Shown here piece by piece: positions 17,458 through 24,623 of a stretch of DNA of 64,000 nucleotides. Both the position numbers and the translations under genes were made by a program. The stretch is taken from positions 124,001 through 188,000 of the forward strand of contig NZ_CP015625.1 in the NCBI RefSeq assembly GCF_002007565.1, in the 5' to 3' direction. Below the pieces are notes generated by a model. The model ran no database searches, was not told where the DNA came from, and was given only the letters and a program-made list of their open reading frames with translations. Every line of letters starts with the position of its first letter. Positions within the stretch are counted from its first letter, which is position 1. Source of the DNA: Ditibartonella choladocola (GTDB taxonomy: Bacteria; Pseudomonadota; Alphaproteobacteria; Rhizobiales; Rhizobiaceae).

Positions 17458-18429
17458 CTACTTTTTGTGCCTTGACAGTTTCGACATCAATTTTGAAACA
17501 AATGATGTTTTACGAAGCATTTCCTGTTCAAAGCGTTTTCTGTCGTCAACCGTCAAGATTTGATCGAGAATCTGTTTTCCAAGTTTATTCCTGTCGATCT
17601 GTTTGAATTTGTAACAGAGTTCCTGATAGGCAAAGGGGCTCAATGCGTTTTTGTAATCATATCCTGTGCGGGATTTTGTCGCTTGCAATTCACGCGCAAT
17701 TGTCTGCAAAATCTCGACAATCTCACCTTGTCTGTTGCTGGCATTCATAATCGAATTTTTCCGGTTGATACGATAATATATCAATCGTTCCCAGACCACA
17801 GAAAGCGTTTTCGCGTTCAATAGCGTGTTGAAATAAAACGGCATATCCTCGAAAATAAGACCTTCAGGAAAACGTGCGTTTATTTTTTCGATGAGTGAGC
17901 GTTTGGTGATCTTGTTCCATGCGACAACAAATGAATCATAGGAAAAGATTTTTTCAGGCTCGATATCCTCAAGAGAAAAGGAATGATGTGTTCCTCTGAA
18001 CTTTTTGAACAATGGAAGTGCGGTCTGGTTGTCTTCCTCGGTGATATTGCCGGTTTGGTCATCAAGATAGGCTGTTTGACAATATACAATATCGCAATCG
18101 TATTTTTTTGCCGGTTCATACAGCTTTTCATATGCATCCCGACGAATTTTGTCGTCCGAGTCAAGAAAAGCAATGTAATCACCTGTTGCTAACGGGATTG
18201 CTGTGTTTCTTGCCGCACCCAAACCACCATTTTGCTTCCGGATAGCGGTAATTCTTTTATCGCGGGATGCATATTCGGCAATGATCTGAGGACTTTCATC
18301 AGTACTGCCGTCGTCAACAATAATAATTTCCAAGTCTGTGAAGGACTGTGAGACAACGCTGTCAAGGCATTCACGCAACCATGGAGCAACGTTATAAACC
18401 GGTATAATAACTGATATAGCTGGAGCCAT
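17458..18429 (-). CDS. Family 2 glycosyltransferase (GT-A fold)
   Basis: 323 residues. The N-terminal GT2 domain is complete: SVIIPVYNVAPWL at 6-18, DDGS at 40-43, NGGLGAARNTAI around 67-78, and the metal-binding DSDD at about 90-93. The C-terminal third is variable, basic and without membrane segments. The enzyme should transfer an activated sugar to a surface glycan or lipid carrier; donor and acceptor cannot be read from sequence. It is last in a three-gene minus-strand operon, starting 2 nt after the GT32 gene. It shares the overall design of the GT2 at 19365-20306. Confidence 0.85.
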   Translation of the reverse strand: MAPAISVIIPVYNVAPWLRECLDSVVSQSFTDLEIIIVDDGSTDESPQIIAEYASRDKRITAIRKQNGGLGAARNTAIPLATGDYIAFLDSDDKIRRDAYEKLYEPAKKYDCDIVYCQTAYLDDQTGNITEEDNQTALPLFKKFRGTHHSFSLEDIEPEKIFSYDSFVVAWNKITKRSLIEKINARFPEGLIFEDMPFYFNTLLNAKTLSVVWERLIYYRINRKNSIMNASNRQGEIVEILQTIARELQATKSRTGYDYKNALSPFAYQELCYKFKQIDRNKLGKQILDQILTVDDRKRFEQEMLRKTSFVSKLMSKLSRHKK

Positions 18430-18431
18430 TC

Positions 18432-19355
18432 TTATTTGCCGTAAAGAGGAATTGTATTAAAAAGATAAACATATTCTCTGTGGCGTGGTTTTCTCACGAC
18501 AATAAGAGGCAAGCCGAAGATATAATATTTCACACCAAAACTTTTCCTTTTAACGCGATATAACCATTTGGGACAGGATGATGTCACTTGTTGGGGAATG
18601 TTTTCTTGTGGAGGAAGATTTCCCTGCTTCAGCTTCTCCAAATAAGTCAGGCGCCCGGTTTTCAGCCATTCCATATCTTCTTCATTACGCCAACTCGCTT
18701 TCCACCAATGAATACTGAAATTATTTTTTGTAAGGCAATTGTCGCTGAATTTTTCGCCGTAGCGGAACGGGTAAAATGTTTCTTCCGGGTATATGATTAT
18801 ATCCAATAATCGGGTTATTTTGGAAACGCGACGACTATCGAATGGAGCAAAGTTATAATCCCTCTTCAGGATATATGTCATTATCTCTGGTAACAGATGC
18901 CGCGGTCCCTTGAAGATCTCGTTCTTTTCGTAATAATCAAGCATAGATTTTAGAAAAGGGTGGTGTTTCACACCTCCTATAATGGCACCATTTACTTCTG
19001 TAGGAGATTGAAACCCCACAAAAAGGGACGCAGATAACAGGGGATCGAAACTTTTTGACGCAGTGACATCGGTGTCAAGATAAATGCCACCATAATCATG
19101 CAAAACTTTGAGACGCACATAATCCGAGACATAGGCCCATAATTTGCGGTCATATACGGCTTTCAACCATTGGCATTGTTCAAGTGTTGCTTTAAAATCA
19201 AACCACTCGGATTTTTCTTCACCGATTTTGATGATCTCATAATCGGGCATGGCAAGTTTCCAGGTCTGGATACAGGCATGGACATCGGCCGGCATATCAT
19301 CACCAAACCAGACGTAAAAAAGACGCTTGGGCAATTGTGATGTTTTTTTCATCAT
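18432..19355 (-). CDS. GT32-type (Och1-like/capsular polysaccharide) glycosyltransferase
   Basis: 307 residues. The N-terminus KRLFYVWFGDDMP and the core LWAYVSDYVRLKVLHDYGG-IYLDTDV carry the DXD sugar-nucleotide/metal motif at 94-96 (DTD) that defines the GT32 'Gly_transf_sug' family. A conserved AIIGGVKHHPF segment follows around 142-153. Bacterial members add hexoses to capsule, O-antigen or other surface glycans; the exact sugar is unknown. The C-terminal 60 residues are basic and hydrophobic and could associate peripherally with the membrane. It is the middle gene of the operon, 9 nt after the upstream GT2 stop and 2 nt before the downstream GT2 start, so the three enzymes probably build one glycan. 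Confidence 0.83.
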   Translation of the reverse strand: MMKKTSQLPKRLFYVWFGDDMPADVHACIQTWKLAMPDYEIIKIGEEKSEWFDFKATLEQCQWLKAVYDRKLWAYVSDYVRLKVLHDYGGIYLDTDVTASKSFDPLLSASLFVGFQSPTEVNGAIIGGVKHHPFLKSMLDYYEKNEIFKGPRHLLPEIMTYILKRDYNFAPFDSRRVSKITRLLDIIIYPEETFYPFRYGEKFSDNCLTKNNFSIHWWKASWRNEEDMEWLKTGRLTYLEKLKQGNLPPQENIPQQVTSSCPKWLYRVKRKSFGVKYYIFGLPLIVVRKPRHREYVYLFNTIPLYGK

Positions 19356-19364
19356 GAACCTTAC

Positions 19365-20306
19365 TTATCGACGGAAAAAATTGATTATACGTTTGGCGAA
19401 GTTGGTTTTTTGACCCGATATGTCAGCAGCTATTTCCAAAAGATAGTTTTTCTCGGATTCGTTCAAGCCAACAAATGGCGATTTTATAAATTTGCGAGCC
19501 ATATCTTCTTTTCCCCATCTAATATGTTGTTCGGCAATTTTTTTCAATGTCGGGGATATATCAAGGCGATAAGGCAGTTTGGATGCGATCGCAAAAATTT
19601 TTGCCAATACGGTCATCCGGTCATCATTGTTGGCTTTCTGTTTGGCAGGAAGAGCACAAACCGAATTCGGATTATCGCGATTGTAAAAATAATATTCATC
19701 GGGAACAAAAACCAACTTTTCGGCTCCGTTTAGCGCCTCGAAATTGAAAAGAATGTCTTCGGCAAATCCGTTATAACCTTTCTGCTCAAGAAATGAGATT
19801 TCACGGTTCATCAACGAAGAACGTCTGTAGATTTTCCCATGAACTGCGGGAAAAAATATCTGGCATAACAGTTCGTTTTTTTCAACAGGTTCAGTGTAAA
19901 GAGATTGGTGATAGTCTTCTCTATAGGAACACTTGTCATGATGGACAATTGAATGATTGGTAAAAGCAATATCGGCGTTGTTTCTGTCGCTTGCAGCAAC
20001 AAGGACGTCTATAAATTTTTCAGAAATCCAATCATCAGAATCCACAAAACAGAGATAATCTCCCGTTGCCAGTCTAATGCCGGTATTTCTGGTTTTTGTT
20101 ATGCCTTGATTTTTTTGATGAAAAACGCGGATGCGTGAATCTTTTTTAGCATATCGGTCACAAATTTCACCAGACCGATCCTTACTTCCGTCATCAATTA
20201 AGATAATTTCCAAATCGGAAAAAGTCTGATTACAAATTGACGCAAGTGTTTTTTCAATGAAATTTTCAACATTGAAAACCGGTACTATGACAGAAACTTT
20301 TACCAT
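19365..20306 (-). CDS. Family 2 glycosyltransferase, first gene of the glycan operon
   Basis: 313 residues. GT2 hallmarks: SVIVPVFNVENFIEKTL at 5-21, IDDGSKDRSGE with DDGS at 38-41, NQGITKTRNTGIRLATGDY, and the DSDD metal site at 89-92. The C-terminal part (FAEDILFNFEAL and a basic tail ending INFFRR) is typical of capsular and O-antigen transferases. The GT-A fold and inverting chemistry are family knowledge; the sugar is unknown. It heads the operon with GT32 and a second GT2. Transcription must start in the AT-rich DNA above 20307. Confidence 0.85.
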   Translation of the reverse strand: MVKVSVIVPVFNVENFIEKTLASICNQTFSDLEIILIDDGSKDRSGEICDRYAKKDSRIRVFHQKNQGITKTRNTGIRLATGDYLCFVDSDDWISEKFIDVLVAASDRNNADIAFTNHSIVHHDKCSYREDYHQSLYTEPVEKNELLCQIFFPAVHGKIYRRSSLMNREISFLEQKGYNGFAEDILFNFEALNGAEKLVFVPDEYYFYNRDNPNSVCALPAKQKANNDDRMTVLAKIFAIASKLPYRLDISPTLKKIAEQHIRWGKEDMARKFIKSPFVGLNESEKNYLLEIAADISGQKTNFAKRIINFFRR

Positions 20307-20835
20307 TTTTCTTATTAATTCCTTAAGTGCCGCGCAAGAAGATATGCGTTATCAGAGCTGTTATCTCGAATAAACATCATATGTAAACATATTGGCGTAA
20401 ATGTAGCAAAAATTAGAGTCCATCATCTGTCATGCTATATATTATTGGTTTATTCCCATCGCCGTGCCGAAACGCTTACGAATCATTAACATCAGTTATC
20501 GTGAAATACTTCTAAACAATTACGATTAAGTCTGCAACCCTAAGTAGTATTTTGTTATGAAACCAAAATTATCCATCTCATGTCCAATCACCAGTTGATT
20601 GCTTACCAATATACAATAATATAAAATTTATATCGAATCGGCAATCGTCAAAAATACTAGTGAATTTTTCGTTTTATCAAATATAAAATGGTAAATAATC
20701 TGTCGACACAAATTTCTATAACCAGACAAAGACGAATTGAATAGCGATGTATGGAAAAGAAATTATGCAAATTTTAAGTATTTTTGATGTTATAGATATT
20801 TTTAATTATTTATTTTAAAATATAACTATCAGTTT
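20307..20835. other. AT-rich intergenic region upstream of the glycosyltransferase operon
   Basis: No gene in about 530 bases. The DNA is clearly more AT-rich than the flanking housekeeping genes and should hold the minus-strand promoter of the operon near 20310-20400. No palindromic operator or RNA gene was recognised. Confidence 0.45.
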
Positions 20836-21405
20836 TTGTCGTGTATTTTATTAATCCGATTAAAAAAGGTTAAAAATATATTAAAATTATTATTGGGGAT
20901 CAAAGTCGAGGTCAAAAAAACTGGCGTCTTTTTACGAAAAAATAAAGTCCAATGTCTTCGATTGCTTTTTGATTGTGGTGTCGTCTATGCACGCAATGAG
21001 TGTATAAAGGCCGTAAAAACCAAATTCGCACTTTTGTGCGACGATGATTTTGTATTCACTGACAAAACGGATATCAATATTCCGCTTTAAGCTCTGAAAA
21101 AATTTCCGGAAATCGGAAATGTCACAGGTGCTGTCATTGCCCGTCGTGAAGCGGGTAGCGCGTTATAGTTGCAGAAACGTTATTATGAAAAATTTATGTA
21201 TCTTGATAAAGGGAGAGGGACACTTTGCTCCGTTCCTATTTCTTACGTAAAACCACGAATATATGAAACGCCAGAGTACACCTTCTATCAATGTGACATG
21301 AGTCATCAATGTAACATTCGATCGAACATTTCTGCCATGTGTAAATATATTTTTTATATAAATCTTTATTTTGCATTTATAGAAAATATAAATTTTTATA
21401 TTTAA
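20836..21405 (+). pseudogene. Decayed glycosyltransferase (DDD-motif GT-A family) with in-frame stops
   Basis: One continuous plus-strand frame carries a recognisable glycosyltransferase core: GVVYARNECIKAVKTKFALL, then CDDDFVFTDKTD, then (past a TAA at 21088-21090) LKKFPEIGNVTGAVIARREAG, then (past a TAG at 21166-21168) YYEKFMYLDKGRGT and PRIYETPEYTFYQCDM. The 'YARN ... DDDF ... GNVTGAVI' order resembles the GalNAc-transferase-like GT2 group with a DDDF metal site. Sense is kept across both stops in the same frame, so these are recent nonsense mutations. After about 21300 the frame dissolves into AT-rich DNA and the C-terminal third is gone. The N-terminal extension before about 20900 is not conserved. 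It is presumably a former member of the neighbouring glycan locus. Confidence 0.75.
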
Positions 21406-21691
21406 TTTAACAATCATATTATTATTAGTAATAGTTTAATATTGTTATTAAATAAGTTATTATTAATATGTTACAATATATAAAAAGTTAAAAAATTTAT
21501 AACACAAAATATAAAATTACCATAAATCGTTTTATATATATTTAATAATATTAAATTAATTAATCGGGCTCCGTTCTGGGAAGCGACCAAATTTTCGAGA
21601 ATATCCAATTTGCGTTTTTTGCTGTAAAAATCTATAACGTAAATTTATTCGTTTCTTATCTATTTTAAAGCTTTTGATTCAAGGACATCTT
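21406..21691. other. AT-rich intergenic region before the FkbM gene
   Basis: About 285 bases, extremely AT-rich with many short A/T runs, and no reading frame worth calling. It probably contains the rest of the eroded pseudogene and the promoter of the methyltransferase gene. Confidence 0.4.
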
Positions 21692-22711
21692 ATGGGATTA
21701 CGGCGCTATTTAAAAATAAACCAAATATTATCCAGGATAAAATCGTTGGATAGAAAATTGGAACAGGAAGTAATAAATCAAATTCAAACTGAAAGTAAAA
21801 CTGACAGAAAAAAAGCTGATGATATTATTGTTTCGATTTTGGAAAATAATGGTGTTCTGAGCAAAAAATTAACGGGCGTAGCTGGTGAAATAGATTATGC
21901 TGAAACTGATATAAATCAAAAACTTGATAAAATATTCAATAAAATATCGTCTCTTGATAATGATGTAAATAAAAAAGAATATGTCATCAATGATGACAGA
22001 GTGGAGATTATAAAAAACCTTATTAAAGATGAACGTGCCCGCCATATTGTATTAAATATGGAGTTTGAAGGAGCCGATTTATCGCTTCGAATCGACGATT
22101 CGGATATTCGTGTGTTCAAGCAGATATTCGTGGATAACGAATATGACAGTTTAAATCTTCCCGAGACTGCAAAAACGATTATCGATTTGGGAGCCAATAT
22201 TGGCCTCTCCGTGTTTTTTTTCATAAAGAAATTTCCGGATGCGCGCATCGTTGCGGTTGAACCCGATGCTGTCAACTTTTCGATTATGGAGAAAAATCTC
22301 GAAAAGTTTTCCAAATCTGTTTCTCTTTTGCAAGCTGCAATCTGGCCCACAGATGGCGAAGTTTCATTGGTTGAAGAAGATGACGATCACGCGTCTCTGG
22401 GAGCCTGGGGGTATCGCACCGAGGCTTCAAAGGACAATTCCGCGCTTTCTGTTAAGGCAATCAGTATTCCTACCATCATGAAACAATATGATATGGATTT
22501 TATTGATATATTGAAAGTCGATATAGAAGGCGCTGAATACGAGCTTTTCGAGAAAAATTATGAAGACTGGATTGATAAAGTTGGTCTCGTTATTATTGAA
22601 ACACATGATCGCTTCAAACCGAATTCGGAAGCGGTGGTGCGTAAAGCATTGAAAGGTCGCTTTGATGAACTTCCGATGAAGGGCGAAAACCTGTTTTTTA
22701 AGAAAAAGTAA
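21692..22711 (+). CDS. FkbM family SAM-dependent methyltransferase with N-terminal coiled-coil-like region
   Basis: 339 residues from ATG 21692, chosen because AAGGA sits 6 nt upstream; a TTG at 21674 has no such site. The first 100 residues are charged and helical (KSLDRKLEQEVINQIQ, NQKLDKIFNKISSLDND), suggesting a coiled coil. The C-terminal half is a Rossmann methyltransferase: motif I TIIDLGANIGLSVF at about 162-175, acidic VAVEPD at about 188-192, and the FkbM mark ILKVDIEGAEYELF. It ends with ENLFFKKK. FkbM enzymes O-methylate sugars or natural products. Sited in the glycan island, it likely methylates a surface sugar (inference). It is flanked by AT-rich DNA on both sides and probably transcribed alone. 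Confidence 0.85.
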   Translation: MGLRRYLKINQILSRIKSLDRKLEQEVINQIQTESKTDRKKADDIIVSILENNGVLSKKLTGVAGEIDYAETDINQKLDKIFNKISSLDNDVNKKEYVINDDRVEIIKNLIKDERARHIVLNMEFEGADLSLRIDDSDIRVFKQIFVDNEYDSLNLPETAKTIIDLGANIGLSVFFFIKKFPDARIVAVEPDAVNFSIMEKNLEKFSKSVSLLQAAIWPTDGEVSLVEEDDDHASLGAWGYRTEASKDNSALSVKAISIPTIMKQYDMDFIDILKVDIEGAEYELFEKNYEDWIDKVGLVIIETHDRFKPNSEAVVRKALKGRFDELPMKGENLFFKKK

Positions 22712-23007
22712 AATCGGAACGATAAAATTTCGAGTATTTCATCGGTTTATTCAATTTTATTATGTATCCTGATTTTTATCGCTATTCAATTTGATAACTC
22801 GTTTATAAAAAACATGATCGTTAATTAAATATCCTGTTTCATAAATTCGATATGTAAATAAACATCATAGATAATATATATTAATGATATAAGTGTTATT
22901 ATAATTTACTGAAAATAACGAATTAATATTATTTTTATTTGATAAACATGTAATATATTTAAAGCACTTTGAATGAATTATAAAACGTATGGGTATTTTT
23001 GACTAGT
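22712..23007. other. AT-rich intergenic region between the FkbM gene and ahcY
   Basis: About 300 bases with no gene and no recognised RNA. A sharp change back to normal base composition occurs at the ahcY leader near 23000, marking the right edge of the AT-rich glycan island. Confidence 0.4.
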
Positions 23008-23029
23008 GATATAAAGCAATCTTTATATC
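23008..23029 (+). promoter_or_regulatory. Perfect inverted repeat upstream of ahcY, probable SahR-type operator
   Basis: A 9-bp perfect inverted repeat with a 4-bp centre, GATATAAAG-CAAT-CTTTATATC, lies 65 bp before the ahcY start. ArsR-family SahR regulators, which sense S-adenosylhomocysteine and control ahcY and methionine-cycle genes in Proteobacteria, bind palindromes of the ATAAAG/CTTTAT kind; that is from memory of the family. Position and symmetry fit an operator. A hairpin in the mRNA leader is the alternative. Confidence 0.6.
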
Positions 23030-23094
23030 GCGGTTGCGCTGCGTTTCGACATCTGCTAAATCACCCGAAGCTAAAAATCTTCAAGGAGTGCATA

Positions 23095-24492
23095 ATGGCT
23101 GCCAAAGAATATATTATCAAGGATATCGGCCTTGCCGACTATGGTCGCAGAGAACTCGATATTGCCGAAACTGAAATGCCGGGTCTAATGGCCTGCCGCG
23201 AGGAATTCGGCTCCTCTCAACCGTTGCGTGGCGCCCGCATTTCCGGTTCGCTGCACATGACAATCCAGACAGCCGTTCTTATTGAAACTTTAAAAATGAT
23301 CGGTGCAGATTTGCGCTGGGCTTCATGCAATATTTTTTCAACGCAGGATCATGCTGCCGCAGCAATTGCCGCAGGTGGTACACCTGTTTTTGCGGTCAAG
23401 GGCGAAACACTTGAACAATATTGGAGCTATACCGATGCTATTTTCCAATGGCCGGATGGCAAGCCTTCAAATATGATTCTTGATGATGGCGGCGATGCAA
23501 CAGCTTATATCCTGACCGGCGCCCGCGCCGAAGATGGCGAGGATGTGCTTTCAAAGCCGGAATCAGAAGAAGAGGAAATCTTCTTTGCCCAAATCAAGAA
23601 ACGCATGAAAGAAACGCCCGGTTTCTTCACCCGTCAACGTGATGCCATCAAAGGTGTGACCGAAGAGACAACGACAGGTGTTCATCGTCTTTACCATTTG
23701 CAAGAACAGGGTCTCCTTCCGTTCCCGGCAATCAACGTTAATGACAGCGTGACAAAATCCAAATTCGACAACCGTTATGGCTGTAAAGAATCGCTGGTTG
23801 ACGGTATCCGCCGTGGTACCGACGTGATGATGGCTGGCAAAGTTGCTATTGTTTGCGGCTATGGCGATGTTGGCAAAGGCTGTGCAGCGTCCCTTTCTGG
23901 TGCGGGTGCACGCGTCAAAGTCACCGAAGTTGATCCGATTTGCGCCTTGCAGGCAGCTATGGACGGCTATGAAGTTGTAACACTTGAAGATGCCGCTCCG
24001 ACCGCCGACATTATCATCACGGCAACAGGAAACCGTGACATTGTTCGCCTTGAACATATGCGCGCAGTCAAGGATATGTGCATCATCGGCAATATCGGGC
24101 ATTTTGATAATGAAATTCAGGTTGCTTCACTGAAAAACCTGAAATGGACAAATATCAAGCCGCAAGTCGACATGATTACATTTCCGGATGGAAAACGCAT
24201 TATCCTTCTTTCGGAAGGGCGTCTGCTTAATCTTGGCAATGCAACAGGCCATCCTTCTTTCGTTATGTCGGCGTCTTTCACCAACCAGACATTGGCCCAG
24301 ATCGAATTGTTCACACGTGGCGAGAATTATAAAAATCAGGTCTATGTTCTGCCGAAACATCTTGATGAGAAAGTTGCCCGTTTGCATCTTGATCGTCTTG
24401 GCGTCAAACTGACAACACTCTCGGAAGAGCAGGCAGCCTATATCGGCGTTTCGGTTGAAGGTCCGTTCAAGCCCGATCGTTATCGCTACTAA
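23095..24492 (+). CDS. ahcY: Adenosylhomocysteinase (S-adenosyl-L-homocysteine hydrolase)
   Basis: 465 residues from ATG 23095, preceded by a strong AAGGAG site. An in-frame TTG at 22999 would start before the operator and is rejected. Signatures: [17 protein letters not shown] and [15 protein letters not shown] in the substrate domain, the insert typical of the long AhcY class, the NAD-binding [13 protein letters not shown] loop near 257-269, and the C-terminal KPDRYRY. The enzyme cleaves S-adenosylhomocysteine into adenosine and homocysteine, removing the inhibitor of all SAM-dependent methyltransferases. It is monocistronic, with an inverted-repeat operator upstream and a strong terminator at 24532-24566. 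Confidence 0.97.
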   Translation: MAAKEYIIKDIGLADYGRRELDIAETEMPGLMACREEFGSSQPLRGARISGSLHMTIQTAVLIETLKMIGADLRWASCNIFSTQDHAAAAIAAGGTPVFAVKGETLEQYWSYTDAIFQWPDGKPSNMILDDGGDATAYILTGARAEDGEDVLSKPESEEEEIFFAQIKKRMKETPGFFTRQRDAIKGVTEETTTGVHRLYHLQEQGLLPFPAINVNDSVTKSKFDNRYGCKESLVDGIRRGTDVMMAGKVAIVCGYGDVGKGCAASLSGAGARVKVTEVDPICALQAAMDGYEVVTLEDAAPTADIIITATGNRDIVRLEHMRAVKDMCIIGNIGHFDNEIQVASLKNLKWTNIKPQVDMITFPDGKRIILLSEGRLLNLGNATGHPSFVMSASFTNQTLAQIELFTRGENYKNQVYVLPKHLDEKVARLHLDRLGVKLTTLSEEQAAYIGVSVEGPFKPDRYRY

Positions 24493-24531
24493 AATAGCTA
24501 TTGCAGAACGTCGTTCATCTATATTGATTTT

Positions 24532-24566
24532 AAAGGTCGGGCAAAAATGCCCGGCCTTTGTTTTTT
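24532..24566 (+). terminator. Rho-independent terminator of ahcY
   Basis: An 11-bp GC-rich perfect stem (24532-24542 with 24549-24559), a 6-nt A-rich loop, and then G followed by six T. It lies 40 nt after the ahcY stop. It covers a TTG that could otherwise be read as the divL start, which supports the later ATG at 24624. Confidence 0.92.
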
Positions 24567-24623
24567 GAAGATACTTCACCTGAAAAGCATAGACATGTAT
24601 GGTTAAGGCTGATTCGGCTAGAT

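Noticed and set aside
22999-23094. Longer N-terminus for AhcY from a TTG
   Set aside because: It would place coding sequence across the operator palindrome. ATG 23095 has an ideal AAGGAG site and the family-typical start.
24558-24623. Upstream TTG start for divL
   Set aside because: The codon lies inside the 3' arm of the ahcY terminator stem, so the divL mRNA would not normally include it. ATG 24624 gives a normal N-terminus.
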